A stretch of 64,000 bases of DNA from Rhodospirillaceae bacterium (GTDB taxonomy: Bacteria > Pseudomonadota > Alphaproteobacteria > GCA-2731375): the NCBI GenBank assembly GCA_018660265.1, contig JABJKS010000121.1:1-64000 (forward strand). The letters are read 5' to 3'. The translations under genes and the position numbers were made by a program. A model generated the notes under the pieces. That model saw only the letters and a list, made by a program, of their open reading frames with translations. It ran no database searches and was not told where the DNA came from. This document shows, one piece after another, positions 8,928-17,564 of this stretch. How positions within the stretch are numbered: the stretch's first letter is position 1; the number at the start of each line of letters is the position of its first letter.

Positions 8928-10118
8928 TTGAGAAAACAGCTTCCAGTAACATACAGCATACGTTTTAAGAACTGGCTGAACATCGCCGGACGCCTGCTAT
9001 TGTGGGAGCTGGTCGGCGGCTATGCCCTATTGAGCATCTATATCTTTATCCAGCGCCTGGAAGGGCCGAACCCAGGCGCCGATTTTGTTATCTATTACGG
9101 CGCATCTCTGTTGAGCCTTGCCAACAACCCAGCGGCCATATTCGATTGGTCCGCGATGGCAGAGGCCCAGGCCAGCGTCATTGGCGAGGCGGTAAAATAC
9201 CTGCCATGGCTGTATCCGCCGCCATTATTGTTGCTTGCCGCCCCCTTGGCCGGCCTGCCATATATCCCGGCATTGGGGGTCTGGATTCTAGGGCAGTTCG
9301 CCCTGTTGTTGATTGCAATCAGGAGCCTGATTTCCCGGCACAATTTGGGGCCTTTGGCTTACCTGGCAGCATTTGTTTTTCCTGCCACGGTCAACAATAT
9401 GCTGGCTGGGCAAAACGGGGCCCTTAGCGCGGCCCTGCTGGGTGGTGGGTTGGCGGTGCTGCAACGTCGCCCCGTTCTGGCCGGCCTGCTGTTTGGTCTA
9501 TTGATCTATAAACCCCACCTGGGGATCATGCTGCCCTTTGCGCTACTGGCCATGGGTGCCTGGCGCACCATTGCCGCCGCCCTGTCTTCTGCCATCTGCA
9601 TATCGCTGGTAAGTCTGCTGGCATTCGGCACGGCCCCGTGGCTGGGGTTTTTCCAAAGCGCCGGCGTGGGCGCCAATGCCCTGGAATACGGCCAGACCCA
9701 TTGGGCCAAGATGGCCACAGTGTTTGCTGCCCTGCGTCTGGCCGGCGCAGACCTTCCCCTCGCCTATGCAGGCCAGGCCATTGCGGCGATCCTTGCCATT
9801 CTGGCGGTTTTATATCTTTGGCGGCGCAAGACCGCCGACCTTGTGTCCCTACCTATCCGCGCGTCGGGGCTTTTGTTCGCGACATTTTTGGCGACGCCTT
9901 ATGCTTTTTTCTACGACCTGGTCGTGTTGATTTTTCCCATCCTTTGGCTCGGATCCATGCGATGGCTTCCCGGATGCCGCCAGATCCTGGGATTGTTGTG
10001 GGTGGCACCGGTGGCATTGTGGCTTTTAGCCCGCTACAGCCAAATATCCCTTTGGCCCATTGTTCTGGCCGGATGCCTTATTTGGCTGCTGTATCACAAC
10101 AAGCAACAGCGTCAATAG
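8928..10118 (+). CDS. GT87-type (DUF2029) membrane glycosyltransferase
   Basis: 396 residues with roughly ten hydrophobic helices. I use a TTG start at 8928 because GCGAGG lies six bases upstream and no ATG fits better. An early periplasmic loop contains NPGADFVIYYGAS, where the Asp is the expected GT87 catalytic residue, and a conserved LAGLLFGLLIYKPHLG stretch is typical of the family. Members use polyprenyl-phosphate sugars to mannosylate or arabinosylate cell-envelope acceptors. It is divergent from the EAL gene with about 140 bases between the starts. Acceptor and sugar are unknown. Confidence 0.85.
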   Translation: MRKQLPVTYSIRFKNWLNIAGRLLLWELVGGYALLSIYIFIQRLEGPNPGADFVIYYGASLLSLANNPAAIFDWSAMAEAQASVIGEAVKYLPWLYPPPLLLLAAPLAGLPYIPALGVWILGQFALLLIAIRSLISRHNLGPLAYLAAFVFPATVNNMLAGQNGALSAALLGGGLAVLQRRPVLAGLLFGLLIYKPHLGIMLPFALLAMGAWRTIAAALSSAICISLVSLLAFGTAPWLGFFQSAGVGANALEYGQTHWAKMATVFAALRLAGADLPLAYAGQAIAAILAILAVLYLWRRKTADLVSLPIRASGLLFATFLATPYAFFYDLVVLIFPILWLGSMRWLPGCRQILGLLWVAPVALWLLARYSQISLWPIVLAGCLIWLLYHNKQQRQ

Positions 10119-10207
10119 GGCCACTTGCCGGGGTCCGGCAGATCGTTATTGTTTGCCCTTAGTGCCAATGGTGGTGTTGGTGTTGCTTGGTTTTATGAGG
10201 TTTAGGG

Positions 10208-11746
10208 ATGGATATTCGTAGCTTGATGCGCCGCGCGGTACAATTCAATGGCAGCAGGGAGGCCATTGTCCATGGCGATATTCGCCTGACGTTTGAACAA
10301 TCCTGGCAGCGGGGCCTGCGCCTGGCAAATGCCCTGCTGGCCATGGGCCTGAAACCAGGCGACCGGGTTGGCTCGTTAGAGGACAACGGTATCCCGGCAG
10401 CGGATTTTTTTGTTGCCGCCGCCGTGGCAAACCTGGTTCGCGTCCCCCTTTATCCCCGCAACAAGGGGGAGACCCATGTCCATATGCTCGGTCATACAGG
10501 TTGCCGTGCCGTCATCGCAGCGGAGGAATATGTTGCCGAATTGGATGGCTTGCAGGATCAACTGCCGGCCCTTGAACGGATCATAACCCGCGATGACGGC
10601 TATGAAGACTGGCTGGCGGGATTTCCCGATACGGACCCGGATGTGCCGGTCGATCCCGACGATTATTTCATCATCCGTCATACGGGCGGCACCACGGGAC
10701 TGCCCAAAGGCGTGGCCTATACCCATCGGGCGTGGTTGGCAGCGGGGCGGGATTGGATGTATCTGTTCCCGCCCATCGAACCGGGCGACCGGTGCCTGCA
10801 CATCGCCCCCATCAGCCATGGCTCCGGCTATTTCTTCGTGCCCATGTGGCTTAGTGGCGCGGCCAATGTGCTGTTGGATCATTTCGATGCCACGGCAACA
10901 ATGGATGCCATTGAAAACGAACAGATCCAGTATCTCTTTATTGTACCAGCCATATTGAACATGATGAACCGGGACCCGAAGGCCCGCAGCCGAGATTTCT
11001 CGAAACTGAAATGCATGCAGGTGGGCGCCGCCCCTATCGCAGATGATACGGCCCTGACGGCACGGGAAATTTTCGGCGATGTGTTATGGCAGGGCTATGG
11101 CCAGACCGAGGCTGTACCGGTCACCATGATGGGCCCACGGCAATGGTTCACCGAGATCGAGGGGTCGGAACCCCTTCGGTCCTGCGGCTTGATATTACCC
11201 TTTGCCGACGTCGAAATCTGGGATGACAACAACAAACCCCTGGCCCAGGGCAAGGAAGGGCAAATCTCTGTCCGTTGCGACGGCCAGATGGCCGGCTTTT
11301 GGGATGATGAAGCGGCGACGGCGGAACGGGTTGTGGACGGTTGGGTCCTGACCGGCGATATCGGTATGATTGATCGTAACGGCTATCTCTACCTGCTGGA
11401 TCGGGCCGGCGATATGATCGTTTCGGGCGGTTATAACATTTATCCGGCGGAGCTGGAAAACGTACTGTCTGACCATGATGACGTTGTTGAGGCGGCTGTC
11501 TTTGCCGTACCTGATGAACGCTGGGGCGAAACCCCCATGGCGGTATGCACAGTGATTGAAGGCGCAAAGGTCACGGCAGAGGAACTGATCGGGATCTGCG
11601 CCGATGCCTTAGGATCTTACAAACGGCCAAAAGCTGTGGAATTGACGACAGACCCGCTGCCCAAAAGCATCGTCGGCAAAGTCCAACGCAAGGTCCTGCG
11701 AGAGCCATATTGGGAAGGTCACGAACGGCGCATCGCGGGTAATTAA
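10208..11746 (+). CDS. AMP-dependent acyl-CoA ligase
   Basis: 512 residues, an ANL-superfamily enzyme of normal length. The P-loop HTGGTTGLPKGV (about 157-168), the WQGYGQTEA adenylate motif, TGDIGMIDRNGYLYLLDR hinge and the C-terminal catalytic Lys in PKSIVGKVQRKVLR are all present. It activates a carboxylate to acyl-AMP and then acyl-CoA. The substrate cannot be read from the sequence. It converges on a 2-hydroxyacyl-CoA lyase and a CaiB-type CoA-transferase, so a hydroxy- or branched-chain acid is a reasonable guess. Confidence 0.92.
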   Translation: MDIRSLMRRAVQFNGSREAIVHGDIRLTFEQSWQRGLRLANALLAMGLKPGDRVGSLEDNGIPAADFFVAAAVANLVRVPLYPRNKGETHVHMLGHTGCRAVIAAEEYVAELDGLQDQLPALERIITRDDGYEDWLAGFPDTDPDVPVDPDDYFIIRHTGGTTGLPKGVAYTHRAWLAAGRDWMYLFPPIEPGDRCLHIAPISHGSGYFFVPMWLSGAANVLLDHFDATATMDAIENEQIQYLFIVPAILNMMNRDPKARSRDFSKLKCMQVGAAPIADDTALTAREIFGDVLWQGYGQTEAVPVTMMGPRQWFTEIEGSEPLRSCGLILPFADVEIWDDNNKPLAQGKEGQISVRCDGQMAGFWDDEAATAERVVDGWVLTGDIGMIDRNGYLYLLDRAGDMIVSGGYNIYPAELENVLSDHDDVVEAAVFAVPDERWGETPMAVCTVIEGAKVTAEELIGICADALGSYKRPKAVELTTDPLPKSIVGKVQRKVLREPYWEGHERRIAGN

Positions 11747-11755
11747 AACGATACC

Positions 11756-11787
11756 GCCCCCTGGGCTGAATTTACAATTCAGGGGGC
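11756..11787. terminator. Bidirectional terminator between convergent ligase and lyase genes
   Basis: Stem GCCCCCTG/CAGGGGGC with an inner TGAATT-TAC-AATTCA hairpin, ten bases after the acyl-CoA ligase stop. On the reverse strand it is followed by TATCGTTTTAATT, on the forward strand by no T-run. It may end the reverse-strand lyase transcript better than the ligase transcript. Confidence 0.55.
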
Positions 11788-11810
11788 CAAGGGGCGGCGC
11801 AGTCTCGTCT

Positions 11811-11925
11811 AGAGCATGTTTTTTTCAAACATGCTCTACCTTTTAAGAATCGAGCAATTGAACCAATCACTTAGATCGCGCCAATTGAGCGACGGGGGCG
11901 ATCCTAATTAATTGAAAATTGCTCT
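11811..11925. repeat. Dispersed GAGCAATT palindrome, copy B, with adjoining hairpin
   Basis: Two parts. A perfect hairpin AGAGCATG...CATGCTCT (11811-11837) with an 11-base loop precedes the core at 11847-11925. The core begins AGAATCGAGCAATT, has CAATCACTTAGATCG, and ends GATCCTAATTAATTGAAAATTGCTCT. It shares the start and the CAATCACTTAG run with the reverse strand of copy A (6424-6500) and the hairpin-plus-core layout with copy C (29531-29630). Its last bases abut the stop codon of the 2-hydroxyacyl-CoA lyase gene. Confidence 0.7.
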
Positions 11926-13579
11926 AGGTCGTCAACCAACCAAACTGTTGTGGTTTCCGGCCTGCTTGGGGATGCAGGATGACGTTGACCAGGGTTGGGC
12001 CATCAAAGGCTTTCGCCTCCTCCAAAACTCCGGCCAGGTCGGCGGGGTCGTTGACCAGGAAGCCCTTGCCGCCGAAAGCTTCCATCATCAGGTCATAGCG
12101 GGCACCGATAGTCAGAATTCCCGGCGGGATTTGGGCATCGGTAGGAAATTCCGCGATACCCTGCCCGATGCCGCCATTATTCAGCACCACGATCTTGATG
12201 GGGAGCTTGTGGCGGCAGGCCGTCTCGATCTCCATACCGGAAAAGCCGATGGCGCTGTCGCCCGAAACGGAGATGATCGGGCGTTCGGGATGCACGGTCG
12301 CAGCCGCAATGGCAAACCCCATACCAATGCCCATCGTACCATAAGTGCCCGCATCAAGACGCAGACGGGGTGAGGCATTGGGCAGTTGAGTGCGGCCAAT
12401 GTCCATTGTATTGGCTCCCTCACCGATGATCACGGCATCCTCCGTGGCCCAGGCGCTGATGTCCTTCAGGGCACGGTAATAGTTCGTCGGTGTGGAATTA
12501 TCATCGATCATGGGCTGGATCGCGGCGGCATTGCCCGCTGCCTTCTCGGCGATGGCGGCTTTCCAATCCGTGTCGGCGGGATAGAACCACTGGCGGTTCT
12601 CCAACTCTGTATTCAACTGCCCGACAATGGTTTTGCCGTCACCGACCAAGGCCACTTCCGTGGGCACATTGTCGCCTATGGCTTCAGGCGAGATATCCAG
12701 CTGCACAACGCGGACATCTTTCTTGAAGCGCGGCGGCAGGCCGTAATGCATGATCCAGTTCAGGCGCGCGCCCATGACAAAAATCACATCGGCTTCCTTC
12801 AAGGCATGGCTACGGGCCGCACCGACCGAAAGCGGATGATTGTCATCCAGAACACCCTTACCCATGGGGGATGCCAGGAAGGGCAGCTGGGTCCGTTCAA
12901 TAAAGGCACGAACCTCGTTCTCGGCCCGGGACCAGGCCATGCCCTTGCCAACGATGACCAGGGGGCGTTCGGCAGATTCCATCGCATCCAAGGCAGCCGT
13001 AACATTCTCGGCCACAGCCGCCATGCGCGGCGGCTCCGGCACAGTGGCAAAGGTTTGCACATCGTCCTCCTCTACCTCGCCCTGGATGATGTCATCGGGC
13101 ATATCAAGATAGGTCGCACCAGGGCGGCCATAGATGGACTGGCGCACCGCCTTCTCCACATAGAATGGAATACGCTCCACATGCTCTACAGCGTGGGCGA
13201 ATTTGCAGAAGGGAGAGGCGATCTGCACCTGGTTCTCTTCCTGGAAGCTGCCCATGCCGTTTTGATAGGTGGGTGCCGCACCACCGATCAAAATCATGGG
13301 CCAGCAATTCTGTTGGGCATTGGCCAAACCAGCCAGGCCATGCACAACACCAGGGCCCGACACGGTCAGACAGGCACCGGGACGGCCGGTCAGATAACCC
13401 GCTGCCTGCGCGGCGTAAGAGGCGGATTGTTCGTTCCGCATGCCGATATATTTGATGCCCACCTCTTGGGCCGCAGCTGCGATGGGCTGTACGGGGAAAC
13501 CGACGATCCCGTACATGAATTCAACACCCTGCTGCTTCAAACTCCGCGCCATCAACATAGCGCCCGTAACCTTAGCCAT
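11924..13579 (-). CDS. 2-Hydroxyacyl-CoA lyase (thiamine diphosphate enzyme)
   Basis: 551 residues from the ATG at 13579, which has GGGAG a few bases upstream; the open frame extends further but lacks a better start. The TPP glutamate is in MRNEQSASYAAQ, and the metal/diphosphate motif runs SGDSAIGFSGMEIET...VVLNNGG. The stretches GARLNWIMHYGLPPR, EGANTMDIGRT and the tail PQAGRKPQQFGWLT are closer, from memory, to eukaryotic HACL1 than to oxalyl-CoA decarboxylase. Such enzymes cleave 2-hydroxyacyl-CoA into an aldehyde and formyl-CoA. Oxalyl-CoA decarboxylase remains the alternative. A CaiB-type CoA-transferase gene sits 31 bases upstream in the same operon. Confidence 0.87.
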   Translation of the reverse strand: MAKVTGAMLMARSLKQQGVEFMYGIVGFPVQPIAAAAQEVGIKYIGMRNEQSASYAAQAAGYLTGRPGACLTVSGPGVVHGLAGLANAQQNCWPMILIGGAAPTYQNGMGSFQEENQVQIASPFCKFAHAVEHVERIPFYVEKAVRQSIYGRPGATYLDMPDDIIQGEVEEDDVQTFATVPEPPRMAAVAENVTAALDAMESAERPLVIVGKGMAWSRAENEVRAFIERTQLPFLASPMGKGVLDDNHPLSVGAARSHALKEADVIFVMGARLNWIMHYGLPPRFKKDVRVVQLDISPEAIGDNVPTEVALVGDGKTIVGQLNTELENRQWFYPADTDWKAAIAEKAAGNAAAIQPMIDDNSTPTNYYRALKDISAWATEDAVIIGEGANTMDIGRTQLPNASPRLRLDAGTYGTMGIGMGFAIAAATVHPERPIISVSGDSAIGFSGMEIETACRHKLPIKIVVLNNGGIGQGIAEFPTDAQIPPGILTIGARYDLMMEAFGGKGFLVNDPADLAGVLEEAKAFDGPTLVNVILHPQAGRKPQQFGWLTT

Positions 13580-13610
13580 TCTCAACTCCCATTTCTTTTC
13601 TAATAAATAT

Positions 13611-14840
13611 TCAGATGACCGATCGGTCACGCATCTCTTTCACTTCGTCGCTGGAATATCCCAGCCAATCACCGTAGATCGTTTCGTTGTCCGCACCCAA
13701 CAACGGCGAAGGTTCAACCGGCACATGGCTGTCCGACATGTGCAGCGGCCAGCCGGCCACATTCACTTCGCCCCGTTGAGGATGATCGATTTTGGTCATG
13801 ACGCCGCGCGCATGAAGATCCGGATCATGCATCAATTCCAAACTATTGTAGACCGCACCACAAGGTACACCGGCACCCGCTATAATGGCCATCACCTCGT
13901 CCTTGGTATGTTGCATGGTCCATTCGGTGATCACACGATCCACCTCTTCACGTTTTTCATAACGGGCATCGGGGTTCTGCAGGCTGGGGTCGTCGATCAT
14001 ATCCTCCCGCCCGATGAGCCGCGCCAGGCGACGCCAATGTTCTTCGTTCGCACGGGATGGGAAAATAAAGCAATGATCATCAGGCCCGCCCGGCTTACAT
14101 GCATAAAGCCCACCGGGGGAGGAGCCGACGATTGCGTTACCGGCCCGCGGCAGGGGTGTTTCAGACGCCACCTGTTTCGACATCGCCGTGCGGCAATAGT
14201 TCAACATGGCATCACGCATGGCGATCTGAATATGCTGGCCCCGGCCCGTCGTGTGCCTTTGGAACAGTGCGCCCAGAATACCCATGGCACACAACATGCC
14301 GGTTCCCGTATCCCCAATGGTTGAACCGGGCCGGACCGGCGGGCGGCCCGCCTCGCCATTAATCGCCATGGTCCCGCCCGTGGCCTGGGCGATCATGTCG
14401 AAAGAGAGATAATTCGCATGCGGGCTGTCCGGTGCGAAGCCTTTGATCTGGGCAAAGATGACCCGGGGGTTTATGGCGCTCAATCTCTCGTAGTCAAAGC
14501 CCAGGCGGGCGAAGGTGCCCGGTGCCATATTTTCGATCACCACGTCGACGCTTTCGATCAATTTGGCCAACAGTGCCTTGCCCTCATCTGACTTCAGGTT
14601 GCAGGTGATGGAGCGTTTGTTGAGATTGAAATAGAGAAAATAATTCGCATCCATACCCGGCTTGTCCGTGAAGCTCCACCGCCCCGGCTCACCTTGTTTA
14701 GGTTCTTCGACCTTGACGACTTCCGCGCCCATCCAGGCCAGGGCCTCGGTACACGATGGCCCCGCTTCAAACTGGGTCAGGTCCAGAATTTTAATACCAT
14801 GCAAGGCGGGTTTGCTCTCAGACGATGTGCTGCCATTCAT
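13611..14840 (-). CDS. CaiB/BaiF-family CoA-transferase
   Basis: 409 residues, a class III CoA-transferase. N-terminal LDLTQFEAGPSCTEALAWMGAEVVKVEEP is the usual opening, and the family catalytic aspartate is expected in GSTIGDTGTGM (compare formyl-CoA transferase Asp169). It moves CoA between acids. Paired with the downstream 2-hydroxyacyl-CoA lyase it may load a 2-hydroxy acid with CoA or recycle CoA from formyl-CoA, as Frc and Oxc do for oxalate. The substrate is not determined. A promoter should lie in the 129 bases shared with the divergent glyoxalase gene. Confidence 0.92.
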   Translation of the reverse strand: MNGSTSSESKPALHGIKILDLTQFEAGPSCTEALAWMGAEVVKVEEPKQGEPGRWSFTDKPGMDANYFLYFNLNKRSITCNLKSDEGKALLAKLIESVDVVIENMAPGTFARLGFDYERLSAINPRVIFAQIKGFAPDSPHANYLSFDMIAQATGGTMAINGEAGRPPVRPGSTIGDTGTGMLCAMGILGALFQRHTTGRGQHIQIAMRDAMLNYCRTAMSKQVASETPLPRAGNAIVGSSPGGLYACKPGGPDDHCFIFPSRANEEHWRRLARLIGREDMIDDPSLQNPDARYEKREEVDRVITEWTMQHTKDEVMAIIAGAGVPCGAVYNSLELMHDPDLHARGVMTKIDHPQRGEVNVAGWPLHMSDSHVPVEPSPLLGADNETIYGDWLGYSSDEVKEMRDRSVI

Positions 14841-14969
14841 AAGGCGTCTTCCTTCTTAGGGATGATCGGATTTTGTTATGGTGGACAATCGGGGGGGATT
14901 GCGTCAAGACCGGGAACAGAGGAATATCGAAACAGATAATTATTATAACCACAGGAAGCAGAGCAGCGC

Positions 14970-15410
14970 ATGAGATATCTTCACACAATGGTTCGGGTAT
15001 CGAACCTGGATGAAACTTTGAATTTTTTCACCAATCTGCTGGGCATGGTCGAAACCCGGCGTATGGAAAGCGAAAAGGGCCGCTTCACCAATATTTTCCT
15101 CGCCGCAGGCAACGACGAGGGCGTGGCCCGTGACAGCAAAGCACCGGTGCTGGAGCTGACCTATAATTGGGACCCCGAAGAATATTCCGGCGGTCGCAAC
15201 TTTGGCCATCTGGCTTACGAGGTCGACAATATCTACGACACCTGCCAAAAGCTGATGGATGCCGGCGTCGACATTAACCGCCCCCCACGGGATGGCCGCA
15301 TGGCGTTCATCCTGACGCCGGACAATATCTCGATTGAGCTGTTGCAGGCGGGCGACGCCCTGCCCAACCTCGAGCCCTGGGCCTCAATGGAAAATACCGG
15401 CAGCTGGTAG
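14970..15410 (+). CDS. gloA: Glyoxalase I (lactoylglutathione lyase)
   Basis: 146 residues, the normal size of bacterial GloA. The metal ligands sit where expected: His5 in MRYLHTMVRV, Glu in the second strand region, His in NFGHLAYEVDNIY and Glu in ISIELLQ. It converts the hemithioacetal of methylglyoxal and glutathione to S-lactoylglutathione in the cytosol. It is transcribed alone, divergent from the CoA-transferase, with a hairpin about 110 bases downstream. Confidence 0.93.
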   Translation: MRYLHTMVRVSNLDETLNFFTNLLGMVETRRMESEKGRFTNIFLAAGNDEGVARDSKAPVLELTYNWDPEEYSGGRNFGHLAYEVDNIYDTCQKLMDAGVDINRPPRDGRMAFILTPDNISIELLQAGDALPNLEPWASMENTGSW

Positions 15411-15519
15411 CCATAAACGGCTGTTTTCATAGCTGACCTGATCCCCGCTGGCCGCTATCTGTCGGGGCCTGGGGTATATCTGGCTGACTCTCCTCAACTA
15501 GGACTGCAAACAAACTAAA

Positions 15520-15567
15520 AGAGCCGGCCACCGAGGGGTTTCCTCTTGGTGACCGACCCAATTTTTT
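15520..15567. terminator. Bidirectional intrinsic terminator
   Basis: Hairpin GGCCACCGAGGGG-TTT-CCTCTTGGTGACC (15526-15554) with G-T wobbles. On the forward strand a run of six T follows at 15561-15566; on the reverse strand GGCTCTTTTAG follows. It can end both gloA and the reverse-strand small membrane protein gene at 15630-15737. Confidence 0.65.
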
Positions 15568-15629
15568 ACGAATGCCACTTCGTTTTTAGCGCGGATTTTG
15601 TGGGCGCAGGACGCCTCGAAAGACTTTGA

Positions 15630-15737
15630 TCAGGACAGCATGTGCCACATGTATGCCAGTCCGGCGACAGAAATGAGCCAACCCATCGCGACCACGAAGA
15701 ATACCGGCTGTGAATGTTTCATTGTTGACGCTTCCAT
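15630..15737 (-). CDS. 35-residue single-span membrane protein
   Basis: A short reverse-strand reading frame starting at 15737 with a strong GAGGGAGAG ribosome-binding site 5-9 bases upstream. The product is MEASTMKHSQ followed by one hydrophobic helix (PVFFVVAMGWLISVAGLAYM) and a WHMLS tail. About 80 bases past the stop lies a good terminator hairpin. The combination of RBS, helix and terminator makes a real small protein likely. The family is not recognised; CydX-like subunits were considered but there is no cyd operon here. Confidence 0.6.
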   Translation of the reverse strand: MEASTMKHSQPVFFVVAMGWLISVAGLAYMWHMLS

Positions 15738-16059
15738 CTCGATCTCTCCCTCAAAAATCTCTTTCGATGCGGATCTCGTATGCATCGATATGTCCTAAGG
15801 TGCAGAATCCGTGCCAGTTTTATTGAAATTGGAAAATGGCTGTTAACTGCCAAAACGCCGTTTGAGGCTGCTGATACATGTGTCAAAACGAGAATAATTA
15901 GCTGTTTTGGCTGTACCAATTTGAGAGATGTTAGGAGAATTTTAGGTCTATCGGGAAACCATTTGGTAACAACCGCTCATCAAATTGTAAGACTTCACCC
16001 CTTATGCTGCAGGTTCAAGTTACTCAAGGTAATAGCGTTCAACAGGTTAGAGTTACAAC
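15738..16059. other. AT-rich intergenic segment, no gene recognised
   Basis: About 320 bases noticeably richer in A and T than the flanking genes. It must hold the promoter of the 35-residue protein (reverse) and of the kinase-like gene (forward). I see no convincing coding frame, tRNA or strong hairpin in it. Confidence 0.5.
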
Positions 16060-17430
16060 GTGACCGTAATAGTGAATATGAACCATCTGCCCGAAATAAT
16101 GGTCCCCCCCCGCCTGCGCACCGATGATCGGACGGGGCGGTTGTATCGTTGGTTTATTTCCTGTCATTTGGTATTCGGCTTGCTGGCCTTGGGCCTTGCG
16201 GCCTGGATCTTTCAGGTGAGCGCCCAGATCCCACCGGCTTATTGGTTGTTTTTGGCCCTGACCACATTCCTTTTGCTGCAACCGGTGCTGTTTCGCATTA
16301 CCGGGGCCTACAATCTGCTGGCCACGATCTCCATTGTCATATTGAACGCGATGATCCTGGTTGCGGCCTATAATTACGGTGGCCATCTCTCCCCCGCCCT
16401 ACCGATTTCCATTGTCGTCCCCATGTTCTGCCTGTTTTTCTTGCCCGGTCTGGGGCAAATTGTGGGCCTGGGTGCCCTGGTGGCCTGCTATGGCATTCTC
16501 ATCACACTTTATGTGAACGGCCACAGCTTTCCGCAATTCCTACCCGCATCACAGCTGCCCGGTCTGTTTATGGCCGGCATTATTGTGGCGGCCGTACTTG
16601 TCGCGGCCATGGCGCGGGCCTATCTGGACCTTTACGCCCTGTCCCGCGATGTTCTGCGTACGGAGGTCGCCCGCCACAAAGATACCGCCGATAATCTGGC
16701 CCGGGCCCGGAATATGGTTGAAGCCGCCGCCAAAACCAAAGGGCAAAGCATTGCCGCCATATGCGACGAAGTACGCATGCCTTTGAATGCCATAATCGGC
16801 TTCTCGCAGATTATTTCACGGGAGTTGATGGGTAAACTGGCGGACGAGCGCTATCGCTCCTGCGCCTCTGATATTGAAAGCAGCGGCCGCCAATTGTTGG
16901 GCGTCATTGATGAAGTTCTGGATTTGGTTCGTGTTGAATCTGGTGATTTGGAATTGACCGATACGGAATTCGATCTCGCCCTGGCGATCAGAAAATGTCG
17001 CAAATCGGTAAACAGCCTGGCCCAGGCCCGGGATATCGCATTGTCGGAAAATCTGCCCAGCGACGGCCTCATGGTGCGCGCTGATCACAGCCGGATACGC
17101 CAGGTGATCATTGCCCTGATGTCCAATTGCATCGCCCTTGTCGGTGGCGGCGGGCAGATCGAAGTGCAGCTTTCCAAGACCGCCAAAGAAGAAGCCATGC
17201 TGTTGATCCGATCCACCGGCAGCACTATATCGCCGGAGGGTTTGGCCATGGCCCTGGATGCGCCTGATGGGAATAATAACGATAATAGATCGGAAAGCCT
17301 GGGTGTCGGCTACGGCCTGCCAATCGCCCGCCGTCTTGTAGAACTGCATGGCGGCAGCTTGGAAGTCGGCGGACCAAATTCAGACGAATCCCATATTATC
17401 CTGACCCTGCCAACGGAACGCGTTGTCTAA
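16060..17430 (+). CDS. Membrane histidine-kinase-like protein lacking the phospho-acceptor histidine
   Basis: 456 residues: five or six transmembrane helices (about 28-190), a coiled linker, a HisKA-like dimerisation helix and a HATPase-like domain. The H-box reads ICDEVRMPLNAIIGFSQ, where the usual SHELRTPLN histidine is Asp236 (codon GAC at 16765-16767). The G1 box is also altered: IRSTGSTISPE in place of a DTGxGI. The N-box asparagine (IALMSNC) and the G2 box (GVGYGLPIARRLVELHGG) remain. It probably signals without autophosphorylation, or scaffolds another kinase. No response regulator is adjacent. Confidence 0.88.
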   Translation: MTVIVNMNHLPEIMVPPRLRTDDRTGRLYRWFISCHLVFGLLALGLAAWIFQVSAQIPPAYWLFLALTTFLLLQPVLFRITGAYNLLATISIVILNAMILVAAYNYGGHLSPALPISIVVPMFCLFFLPGLGQIVGLGALVACYGILITLYVNGHSFPQFLPASQLPGLFMAGIIVAAVLVAAMARAYLDLYALSRDVLRTEVARHKDTADNLARARNMVEAAAKTKGQSIAAICDEVRMPLNAIIGFSQIISRELMGKLADERYRSCASDIESSGRQLLGVIDEVLDLVRVESGDLELTDTEFDLALAIRKCRKSVNSLAQARDIALSENLPSDGLMVRADHSRIRQVIIALMSNCIALVGGGGQIEVQLSKTAKEEAMLLIRSTGSTISPEGLAMALDAPDGNNNDNRSESLGVGYGLPIARRLVELHGGSLEVGGPNSDESHIILTLPTERVV

Positions 17431-17564
17431 ATTCCATCGGGGGTCCATAAACCTACGCTGGATCTACAAATTTACTCTGCTTCTACTATTTTGCTCTGGG
17501 CAAAAAAGCCTGTGATGGCCGCCTGTGTTAGTTATGATTAGAGCTGACCAAAGGAATTCACGGC

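Noticed and set aside
12386-13603. Long forward-strand open frame (about 405 codons) opposite the 2-hydroxyacyl-CoA lyase
   Set aside because: It mirrors a well-conserved TPP enzyme, has no recognisable domain and no ribosome-binding site; a GC-rich antisense shadow.
15780-16127. Forward 115-codon frame in the AT-rich gap
   Set aside because: Overlaps the kinase-like gene start in another frame, has a cysteine- and arginine-rich random composition and no RBS.
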